Shown piece after piece: positions 57,824 to 64,000 of a stretch of DNA of 64,000 nucleotides. The translations under genes and the position numbers were made by a program. The notes beneath the pieces were generated by a model. That model saw only the letters and a program-made list of their open reading frames with translations. It did not search any database and was not told the origin of the DNA. Position 1 is the first letter of the stretch. Every line of letters begins with the position of its first letter. This DNA is from Thauera sp. K11 (lineage in GTDB: Bacteria > Pseudomonadota > Gammaproteobacteria > Burkholderiales > Rhodocyclaceae): assembly GCF_002354895.1 (NCBI RefSeq), contig NZ_CP023439.1, forward strand, positions 372,001 to 436,000. The letters run 5' to 3'.

Positions 57824-59147
57824 CCGGAAAGGTCTGGTCGTGGACAGAGGGGGAGCGCTGTGCGCCGAACTGCACGCGCTCGAACTGCAGGATTGGGATT
57901 TTCAGGTGGTGCCGTCGCTCGATGCGGCTCGCCGCACGCTGGCCGCAGGTTCGGCTTCGGTGGGGCTGGTCGTGTTCGATTCGGTGTCGTCATGGCTGGA
58001 GCGCGAGATCGAAGCCCTCATCGCCCACCATGACATCGAGTGGATTGCGCTGCTCGGCCAGGGGCTGCTGCGCAGCGGCGCCGTTCCGGCATCCACGCTG
58101 CGCCTGTTCCACGACTTCCACTCCATGCCGCTCGATCGCGAGCGGCTGCAGTTCTCCCTCGGACACGCCTACGGCAAGGTGCAGTTCTGCAGCCGCGAAA
58201 GCGAGCCGCCGCAGGTGGGCGGGCGCTATGGCATGACGGGCACGAGCCCGAAGATGCTGCAGCTCTATCGGCAACTGGACAAGGTCGTCGCCGTCGACGC
58301 GCCGGTGCTGATCGGCGGCGAGTCGGGGTCGGGGAAGGAACTGGTCGCGCACGCCATCCACCAGCACTCGGCACGGGCGCACGGCCCTTTCATCGCGATG
58401 AACTGCGGCGCGATCGCCCCCAGCCTGATCCACTCCGAGCTGTTCGGCTACGAGCGCGGGGCCTTCACCGGCGCGACGCAGCGCAAGGTGGGCAACATCG
58501 AGGCGGCCAGCGGGGGCGTCCTGTTCCTCGACGAGATCGGCGATCTGCCGCTCGACCTGCAGGCGAGCCTCTTGCGCTTCCTGCAGGAGAAGATGATCAC
58601 GCGGGTGGGCTCCACCGAACGCGTGAAGGTGAATGTGCGCGTGATCGCGGCGACCCATGTCGACCTCGCGCGCGCCGTCGCCGACGGCAGGTTCCGCCAG
58701 GATCTCTATTACCGCCTGAACGTCCTGCACCTGCACGTTCCGCCGCTTCGCGAGCGAAGGGAGGACATCCCCCGGCTGGCCGAGGCCGTCTTCGCCGACA
58801 ACCGGCATCAGAAGAGTTCGCAGGTGAAGGGCTTCAGTTCGGAGGCGGTGAGGACGATGGTCGATTACCCGTGGCCCGGCAACGTGCGCGAATTGGTCAA
58901 CCGCGTCCAGCAGGCGATGATCATGAGCGAGCACAAGTTCATCACCGCCGCCGACCTCGGGCTGCCGTCCGCCGAGGGCGAGGTCGTCGCGCCCACGCTG
59001 GAAGAATTGCGCGCGTCGGTGGAGCGGGAGGTCATCGAGACGAGCCTGCGCAAGTATCGCAACAACGTTTCCGAGACCGCCCGGCAGCTCGGCATTTCCC
59101 GCGTCACGCTGTACCGCATGATCGATCGCTTGAAAATCATTCTCTAG
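57816..59147 (+). CDS. Sigma-54-dependent transcriptional activator, VpsR-like
   Basis: A 443-residue enhancer-binding protein. Residues ~1-125 form a receiver-like domain without a phosphorylatable Asp pocket that I can identify, similar to VpsR, the exopolysaccharide regulator. The AAA+ domain has Walker A GGESGSGKELVAH, the sigma-54 loop GYERGAFTGATQ, Walker B GGVLFLDEIGDLPLD, and the C-terminal Fis-type helix-turn-helix NNVSETARQLGISRVTLYRM. I start at 57816; the GTG at 57759 has poor spacing to the ribosome site. It probably controls the adjacent outer-membrane and amyloid-type genes. Confidence 0.9.
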   Translation: MSSRKGLVVDRGGALCAELHALELQDWDFQVVPSLDAARRTLAAGSASVGLVVFDSVSSWLEREIEALIAHHDIEWIALLGQGLLRSGAVPASTLRLFHDFHSMPLDRERLQFSLGHAYGKVQFCSRESEPPQVGGRYGMTGTSPKMLQLYRQLDKVVAVDAPVLIGGESGSGKELVAHAIHQHSARAHGPFIAMNCGAIAPSLIHSELFGYERGAFTGATQRKVGNIEAASGGVLFLDEIGDLPLDLQASLLRFLQEKMITRVGSTERVKVNVRVIAATHVDLARAVADGRFRQDLYYRLNVLHLHVPPLRERREDIPRLAEAVFADNRHQKSSQVKGFSSEAVRTMVDYPWPGNVRELVNRVQQAMIMSEHKFITAADLGLPSAEGEVVAPTLEELRASVEREVIETSLRKYRNNVSETARQLGISRVTLYRMIDRLKIIL

Positions 59148-59185
59148 CCGCAGCGACGGCGCGACTATCCATTGGGGGGATTGTC

Positions 59186-60478
59186 ATGGTGAGCTTGTTT
59201 TCGACGCGCAGGCTGGGGCCACCCGTCGCCGGCCTGCTGCTGGCTGCTTCCGGCAGCGGCGCGATGGCGGCCGATGAGCCGGCGCCGGGCGTGGACGGCG
59301 TGCAGCAGCGGCTCGACGCCCAGAGCCGGCAGATCGAACTGATGAAGCGCGAACTGGCGCGCCAGGAAGCGGCGCTGGCCGAACTGCGCCGGGAACTCGA
59401 CCTGAACCGCCGCGGCCGCGGCGACGCCCCGCCGCCGGCGGGGGCGCCGGCAGTGGTCGCGCAGGCACCCGCTGCCGAGTCTCCGCAGCCCGTCGGCCAG
59501 GCGCCGGCGGCGCGCGACCGCCCGCCCGAGGTGGCGCCGATCTTCGAGCAGCCCGGCGTGCTCACCCCGCCCGGCAAATGGATCGTCGAGCCTTCGCTGC
59601 AGTATTCCTACTCGTCGTCGGACCGGATCGCGCTCGTCGGCTACACGGTGATCCCGGCGATCCTGATCGGCCTCATCGACGTGCGCAACGTCAAGTCGAA
59701 CAGCTTCACCGCGACGCTCGCGCTGCGGCGCGGCATCACCAACCGCTTCGAACTCGAGGCGCGCATCCCCTACGTCTATCGGTTCGACAACACCCGCGGC
59801 CGGGAGGTATTCACCGGCCAGCCCAGTGACGAGTTCTTCGTGGACAGTTCCGGCCGGGGCCTGGGCGACATCGAACTCATCGGACGCTACCAGCTCAACG
59901 ATGGCGGCGGCGACTCGCCCTACTACATCGCCTCGCTGCGCCTCAAGACGCGGACCGGCAAGGACCCGTTCGAGGTGAGGACGAGCTTCCAGGCGGACGG
60001 GGCCAGAACGTCCGGCATCCAGGAAGAGCTGCCCACCGGCTCCGGCTTCTATTCGCTCACCCCCGGCCTGACGGTGCTGATCCCGTCCGATCCGGCGGTT
60101 TTCTTCGGCGGCATCAGCTACCAGTACAGCTTCAAGCGCAGCAACGTCACGCCCAACGTCGTGCCGGCGACTGCACGTGCCAACTACGACGAGATCCAGC
60201 CCGGCGGCGTGCTCGGCTTCAACTTCGGCATGGGGCTGGCGCTGAACGAGCGCTCCTCGTTCAGCATCGGCTACGACCACCTGTCGGTGGGGAAGACGGA
60301 TGCGACGTTCGCCAACGGCTCCAAGTCGGAAGGGGTGCGGGTGCAACTGGGTTCCCTGCTGCTGGGCTATTCGTACAAGCTGAATTCGCAGCGAACGCTG
60401 AACCTGTCGCTCGGGGTCGGCGTCACGCGCGATACGCCCGATGTCCAACTGACGTTGAGAACGCCGATCTCGTTCTGA
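59186..60478 (+). CDS. Coiled-coil plus beta-barrel outer-membrane protein (FapF-like)
   Basis: A 430-residue exported protein. A signal peptide ends near GAMAAD, then a coiled coil (residues ~35-75, QQRLDAQSRQIELMKRELAR), a Pro/Ala linker, and about 290 residues of alternating beta strands rich in Tyr, Ser and Gly that finish with a terminal aromatic strand (VQLTLRTPISF), consistent with an outer-membrane barrel. FapF, the amyloid export pore of Pseudomonas, has the same coiled-coil/barrel order. Two other readings are possible: a generic transporter of the phenol-degradation MetA group, or an unrelated barrel. The neighbouring C39 peptidase and repeat proteins favour a Fap-type role. GGGGGGA precedes the ATG. 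Confidence 0.72.
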   Translation: MVSLFSTRRLGPPVAGLLLAASGSGAMAADEPAPGVDGVQQRLDAQSRQIELMKRELARQEAALAELRRELDLNRRGRGDAPPPAGAPAVVAQAPAAESPQPVGQAPAARDRPPEVAPIFEQPGVLTPPGKWIVEPSLQYSYSSSDRIALVGYTVIPAILIGLIDVRNVKSNSFTATLALRRGITNRFELEARIPYVYRFDNTRGREVFTGQPSDEFFVDSSGRGLGDIELIGRYQLNDGGGDSPYYIASLRLKTRTGKDPFEVRTSFQADGARTSGIQEELPTGSGFYSLTPGLTVLIPSDPAVFFGGISYQYSFKRSNVTPNVVPATARANYDEIQPGGVLGFNFGMGLALNERSSFSIGYDHLSVGKTDATFANGSKSEGVRVQLGSLLLGYSYKLNSQRTLNLSLGVGVTRDTPDVQLTLRTPISF

Positions 60479-60512
60479 CCGCTTCGCGTTCGCCGCCCCG
60501 CAGGGGCGCGCA

Positions 60513-60565
60513 GATGGACGAAAGCCTCGGCGCCCCTGGCAGGGGCTCCGAGGCTTTCGTCCATC
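60513..60565. repeat. Long perfect inverted repeat between convergent genes
   Basis: An 18-bp arm GATGGACGAAAGCCTCGG (60513-60530) is exactly mirrored at 60548-60565, and the 17-base centre itself contains a six-pair hairpin (GCCCCT/AGGGGC). The structure has no T tract on either side, so it is not a classical terminator, but it sits between convergent genes (ends at 60478 and 60591) where a bidirectional terminator is expected. Confidence 0.75.
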
Positions 60566-60590
60566 CGGGGCAGCCCGGAAAGCCGGCGCA

Positions 60591-61514
60591 TCAGCGCATC
60601 AGCGTGGCCCGGTTCAGTGCTTCCTGCAGCGAGTGCTGCATGCGCATCCCCTGCAACGCCTGGATGCTGTTGACGTTCGCATTGATCGTCGTGACCGTCT
60701 GGATCTTCTGGTTGTCGAGCGAGTTCTGGATGATCGTGCCCAGGGCGGAACCGGACAGCGCGTTGGTTGCGGCCGTGTTGCCGCTGCCGTTCTGGACCAG
60801 CGCCACGGTCGCGCCGGGTGGCAGCACCACGGCCGGGCCGGCGCCGCCGCCCTGCAACTGGCCGAGATCCTCCACGCGAAGGGCGGTAGTGCTCTGCAGC
60901 ACGCCATTCACATACACCACGCGTTCGATGCCGAAGCTCACGCTCAGGCCGTCCGGGGTCTGGAAGCCGCCGCGCAGATCGTCGAGCCGGCCGTCGTCCA
61001 CCCCCGCGCGCGCGAGCAGTTCCACAGCCTTCGATGCCTTGTGCCGATGCGCCGCGGCGGCCTTCTCCAGTTGCGACGACAGGGCTTCCGCTTCGCCGTA
61101 CGCCGTTTCGTCGTTGTGCGCAGAAGGTTGTCCGTGCTGCGGCTCCACGGCGGCGACATGGTCCGGGGCATCGTGGCTCACGGCCTGCGCGTCGCCGGCC
61201 GGCTGTTCCCCGAGGCCGGCGACCAGGATCTCGCGCACCGGCCGGACGCGCGCTTCCACGACCTCCGCGAGCGTGGCGGCCGCCGTGCCGGCGTCGGCCA
61301 CGTTGCTGCCGCCCAGACAGCGATTGCGGCTGTCCAGCGGCCAGTCGGCCAGCGCAAGGAGTTCGGCCGGCGGTTCGATCTCGCACACCCCCGGTGCATA
61401 GCCGTTGCCCGACAGGCTGCTGCCGTTCCGTCCGTCGGAGGTCGCGTCGCCGATCAGGAACAGGCCGGCGAGAAGCAGCGGCAGCGCGCACATCAGCGGT
61501 TTGCGGATTTCCAT
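60591..61514 (-). CDS. Secreted protein of the amyloid-type locus with Q/N-rich C-terminus
   Basis: A 307-residue exported protein; the signal peptide is MEIRKPLMCALPLLLAGLFL and the cleaved chain begins near GDATSDG. The first 190 residues are polar and Ala/Glu/His-rich (possible helices, one near QLEKAAAAHRHKASKAVELL). The last ~70 residues carry VALVQNGSGNTAATNALSGS followed by GTIIQNSLDNQKIQTVTTIN, a Q/N-rich beta-type motif also found in the two other secreted proteins of the locus. No named domain. Its position beside a C39 peptidase suggests an amyloid subunit or chaperone such as FapE or FapA, which is inference. Confidence 0.62.
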   Translation of the reverse strand: MEIRKPLMCALPLLLAGLFLIGDATSDGRNGSSLSGNGYAPGVCEIEPPAELLALADWPLDSRNRCLGGSNVADAGTAAATLAEVVEARVRPVREILVAGLGEQPAGDAQAVSHDAPDHVAAVEPQHGQPSAHNDETAYGEAEALSSQLEKAAAAHRHKASKAVELLARAGVDDGRLDDLRGGFQTPDGLSVSFGIERVVYVNGVLQSTTALRVEDLGQLQGGGAGPAVVLPPGATVALVQNGSGNTAATNALSGSALGTIIQNSLDNQKIQTVTTINANVNSIQALQGMRMQHSLQEALNRATLMR

Positions 61515-61526
61515 GGGCGTCTCCCC

Positions 61527-62231
61527 TCAGAAGTCCACCAGGCTGCGCTGCTGCAGCAACTGCATGTCGAAGCCGCCGTCGTCCACGCCGCTGCGCAGCG
61601 GCGCCTTGGGCCGGACGCGCCAGTCGGTCTCCTGGTTGAAGCGCGCGAGTTCGATGCGGTTGCTGACCACCAGCAGGATGTTGTTCATCCAGTAGCGTTC
61701 GAAATCCTTGCGCGGAACCACGCGCGTGCCCGCCGCGGGGTCGCCGATCAGCACCTCGCCCTGGCGCAGTCCCTTGATGACGACGAAGTGGGCGTAGCCG
61801 CTCTCGTTGATCAGCGCGATGGCCGGTACGTTGGCCTTGCCCAGTTCGTCCAGGGAGGCTTCGACGCCGGTCGCGTTGAAGCCCCTGCCGTCGAGATAGA
61901 GCTTCATGTCCAGCATCGAGAAGCCCTCGCGGCGGATCTTGTCGCGATTGCCCCGTTCGAACATCGCCTGGAACACCGTGGCCTCGTCGACCTTCTGGCC
62001 GTAATGGTGGCTCAGCAGCGTCGCCACCGCCGCCGAGCCGCAACTGAAGTCGTATTGCTGGCGCAGCGTGGAGATGAAGCGCGCCTGCTTCATGCTCACC
62101 GTCGGCACGTTCATGTTGCCGCCCAGGGGCGCCACCAGGCTGAGGTTGTCGGCAAGACTCGCCGTGGCGGCGCTGCCGAGAGCAACCGCCACGACGCAGG
62201 CAAACGGAACTCGCAGGCTGGGCGTTCTCAT
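61527..62231 (-). CDS. Exported C39-type cysteine peptidase (FapD-like)
   Basis: A 234-residue protein with a signal peptide (cleavage near ASLADN) and a C39 papain-like fold. The catalytic Cys is in QYDFSCGSAAVATLL, the His in GYAHFVVIKGL, and the Asp in VLIGDPAAGTRVV, so all active residues are retained. FapD of Pseudomonas is a C39 protease needed for amyloid formation; here too the gene sits next to repeat-rich secreted substrates. Bacteriocin-processing C39 domains are normally fused to ABC transporters, which is not the case here. About 12 bases separate it from the gene downstream. Confidence 0.85.
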   Translation of the reverse strand: MRTPSLRVPFACVVAVALGSAATASLADNLSLVAPLGGNMNVPTVSMKQARFISTLRQQYDFSCGSAAVATLLSHHYGQKVDEATVFQAMFERGNRDKIRREGFSMLDMKLYLDGRGFNATGVEASLDELGKANVPAIALINESGYAHFVVIKGLRQGEVLIGDPAAGTRVVPRKDFERYWMNNILLVVSNRIELARFNQETDWRVRPKAPLRSGVDDGGFDMQLLQQRSLVDF

Positions 62232-62244
62232 GCTCGTCCCCGCG

Positions 62245-62610
62245 CTAGCGTACCTCGACGTTGACGATGACCGCGTTCTGGATGAGCACGCCGTTGCCGG
62301 AATTCTGGATCAGCATCGGGATGCCCGACGTGCCGGCCAGTGCGCCATCGGTCACCGAGTTGTGTCCCGTCGACAGGTCGTAGGCTTGAACCTCGCTGAC
62401 CGAGCCGACGGCGTGAATGTCGCTGAGATGCGTGTCGGCCCCGCCGCGCTGCTCGGCGAGCGTTTCGGTATCGATCACCCTGCGCCCCAGGACGAAAGGG
62501 GCCGGGTCCGGGGCCAGCGTGTTCGCGTCTTCGGCATGCACTGGCGCCGGTGTCGTGCAGGTCACGGCCAATCCAATCCCCAATGCGATCATCGATGCGG
62601 CGGATCTCAT
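62245..62610 (-). CDS. Small secreted protein with amyloid-type C-terminal motif
   Basis: A 121-residue exported protein with signal peptide (cleavage near PVHAED) and a strong ribosome site (GGAGGAGG). The middle is polar and acidic; the C-terminal ~35 residues read GIPMLIQNSGNGVLIQNAVI followed by VNVEVR, which parallels the C-termini of the proteins at 60591 and 62687. It may be a minor amyloid subunit or a nucleator. It lies 13 bases upstream of the C39 peptidase gene in the same direction. Confidence 0.65.
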   Translation of the reverse strand: MRSAASMIALGIGLAVTCTTPAPVHAEDANTLAPDPAPFVLGRRVIDTETLAEQRGGADTHLSDIHAVGSVSEVQAYDLSTGHNSVTDGALAGTSGIPMLIQNSGNGVLIQNAVIVNVEVR

Positions 62611-62640
62611 GGTTTGCCTCCTCCTTGGATGCTCGTGCCC

Positions 62641-62673
62641 GGGCGCCGGCCACGGAGATGACGGCCGGCGCCC
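62641..62673. repeat. 11-bp stem-loop between repeat protein and small subunit genes
   Basis: GGGCGCCGGCC (62641-62651) and GGCCGGCGCCC (62663-62673) form a perfect 11-bp stem around an 11-base loop, directly after the stop of the repeat-rich gene on the minus strand. There is no T run, so it is more likely an mRNA-processing or stability element that sets different levels of the two products. Confidence 0.6.
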
Positions 62674-62686
62674 GCGAGGGGCCTCT

Positions 62687-64000
62687 TTACCTGTTGAAGT
62701 TCAGGTTGGCCTGCACGTTGGCGCTTTGCTGCACGAGGGAGCCGATCCCGGTGTTCTGGGCATTGATGATGATGCCCGCACCGTTCGTGAAGCTGCCGCT
62801 GATCGTGTTCGACATGTCGAACGTACCGGCATTCACGCTGACCTGCCCGCCGCCGCCGCCGGTACCGCCCTGGCCGCCGTTGCCGGCACCGCCGGTCGCA
62901 TCGCCCGCCGCCAGCGTGCCGCCGTTGCCGCCGGCGCCGCCCTGGCCGCCGTTGCCCGCGCCACCGGCACCGCCTGCGCCGCCCTCGGCCGCGCCGCCCC
63001 CGGCCGCGCCGCTCGCTGCGCTGGCGGTCGTCGTGCCGCCGCTGGCCGCACCGCCGCTGGCCGCGCCGCTGTTGGCGGTGCCGCCGGCGCCCGCGGTAGC
63101 CGTGCCGCTGTTGGCCGCGCCGCTCTGGGCCGTGCCGCCGCTGCCGCCGCTACCGGCGTTGTTGCTCGCCACGCCGCCGTTGCCGCCGGTCGAGGTCGCG
63201 CCGCCCGAGCTTGCGGTGGCTGCACCCGAGGTGCCGGCGCCCGCGGTTGCGCTGCCCTGGCCGCCGGTGGCAGTCGCCGCACCGCCGGTCGCAGTGCCGC
63301 TCGAATCCGCCGTGCCGCCCGTGCCCGAGCCCGCGCCGCCGGTCGCAGTCGCGGTCTGCGTGTTGCTGCCGCCGGTGGAGGTGGCCGCACCGCCCGTGCC
63401 GCCGGCGGAAGTGGCCGTGCCGCTCGTGCCGCCCGTACCCGCGGTGGATGTGGCCGCGTTGCCGGCACTCGCCGTGTCGTCGCCCCTGCCGCGCGCCCGC
63501 GCGGTGGCATCGATCGACTTCGCTGCCGCATTGCCGCCGTCCGCGCTGCCCGTGTCGGCACCGCTGCCGCCGGCCTTGCTGCTGGAATACGCGCCACCGA
63601 CACCCGCGCGCGCCGAGGCGTCGCCGTCGCCGCCGTAGCCCTTGGCATTGCCGCCCGAGGCGCTGCTCCTGGCCGTCGCGTCCCCCGCGCCGGCCTTCGT
63701 GCCGCCGACCACGCTGCCGGCATTGCCGCCGCCGGCATAGCCGCTGTCCGCCGAAGAGCCGACCTTGGCATCCGCATCGCCGCCGCCGCCGGCCCTGGCG
63801 TTGCGCGCATTGCCGCCGTCGCCGCCGGTGGCACCCCAGGCGTTGCCGGAATCGGCCGAGCCGGTGCGGGCGTCGCCGCCGCCGCCGGCACGCACGCTGC
63901 CGGAGTCGCCGTCGCCGCCGGACACCTTGTCGCTGGATGCCGCACTGCCGGCGAAGCCGCTCCTGGCGTTGCCGCCTTCGGCACGGCCGCCGCTGGCGCC
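62687..64000 (-). CDS. Gly/Ala/Ser/Thr-rich repeat protein, partial (amyloid- or adhesin-like)
   Basis: The frame is open to the right edge, so the start lies outside; at least 437 residues are present. The visible N-terminal part alternates GGNA, GGDGDA and SADSG-type units with Lys and Asp; the middle changes to short TGGxxTATGG/SGTAT units; then GGAGGAGNGGQGGAGGNGG, and finally a distinct C-terminus (VSVNAGTFDMSNTISGSF through IGSLVQQSANVQANLNFNR) without repeats. The last module matches the C-terminal motif of the two smaller secreted proteins. The Gly-rich body resembles mycobacterial PE_PGRS or large biofilm proteins in composition only. I infer the main structural or adhesive component of the locus. 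Confidence 0.7.
   Translation of the reverse strand, partial: GASGGRAEGGNARSGFAGSAASSDKVSGGDGDSGSVRAGGGGDARTGSADSGNAWGATGGDGGNARNARAGGGGDADAKVGSSADSGYAGGGNAGSVVGGTKAGAGDATARSSASGGNAKGYGGDGDASARAGVGGAYSSSKAGGSGADTGSADGGNAAAKSIDATARARGRGDDTASAGNAATSTAGTGGTSGTATSAGGTGGAATSTGGSNTQTATATGGAGSGTGGTADSSGTATGGAATATGGQGSATAGAGTSGAATASSGGATSTGGNGGVASNNAGSGGSGGTAQSGAANSGTATAGAGGTANSGAASGGAASGGTTTASAASGAAGGGAAEGGAGGAGGAGNGGQGGAGGNGGTLAAGDATGGAGNGGQGGTGGGGGQVSVNAGTFDMSNTISGSFTNGAGIIINAQNTGIGSLVQQSANVQANLNFNR

Noticed and set aside
62687..64000. CRISPR-like or tandem DNA array in the repeat gene
   Set aside because: Repeats are irregular, coding and without uniform spacers; they reflect Gly/Ala/Ser/Thr protein repeats.

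Overview
The window is high-GC DNA (roughly two thirds G+C or more by eye) that reads as a chromosomal segment of a Gram-negative betaproteobacterium. The best guess is the Rhodocyclaceae/Zoogloeaceae group (Azoarcus/Thauera-like). The basis is gene order (pcm-rhodanese-tolC-waaA; accB-accC-prmA-DUF3426; yraN-diaA-dolP facing rsmI; a full dcw cluster ending in lpxC and secA) and LPS/outer-membrane genes; this placement is inference. Nearly all genes are housekeeping, tightly packed and often overlapping by 4 nt (ATGA or GTGA).

Layout. 1-12 kb: end of an alpha-carbonic-anhydrase-like protein lacking key catalytic residues, an RND efflux adaptor and pump, pcm, a rhodanese, a TolC-family channel, waaA (minus), a UDP-glucuronate epimerase-like gene and an MFS exporter (minus). 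12-17.5 kb: an accessory patch with a Phd/PIN toxin-antitoxin pair, then a lower-GC island driven by a clear sigma-54 promoter. The island holds a very short type IV pilin, a secreted six-cysteine protein, an ABC-2 permease, a membrane-anchored TPR-like protein and an ABC ATPase; after it comes a decaying nucleotidyltransferase pair. 17.6-35 kb: CBS protein, apaH, Uma2, an ornithine-lipid-type acyltransferase pair, HIT, PfkB kinase, glycine-zipper lipoprotein, DUF3426-prmA-accC-accB, tlpA, mpl, dolP-diaA-yraN, rsmI, pyrC, a lipoprotein and an unusually long RNase P RNA. 35.6-54 kb: the dcw operon (mraZ-rsmH-ftsL-ftsI-murE-murF-mraY-murD-ftsW-murG-murC-ddl-ftsQ-ftsA-ftsZ) and lpxC. It starts from a sigma-70-like promoter followed by four 10-bp-spaced MraZ-type boxes and has a two-hairpin gap between ftsA and ftsZ. 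54-57.3 kb: a DUF721 gene and secA.

57.5-64 kb: a second accessory locus that looks like a functional-amyloid/adhesin export system of the Fap type. It has a sigma-54 promoter, a VpsR-like sigma-54 activator with a short upstream ORF, a coiled-coil plus beta-barrel outer-membrane protein, and on the opposite strand a C39-type peptidase with three secreted proteins. These three share a Q/N-rich C-terminal motif; one is a long Gly/Ala/Ser/Thr repeat protein that runs off the window.

The two most interesting systems are the split-pilin plus ABC-transporter island (12.9-16.5 kb) and the Fap-like locus (57.5-64 kb). Each begins with a sequence matching the sigma-54 -24/-12 consensus. No tRNA, rRNA operon, CRISPR array, IS element or prophage was recognised.
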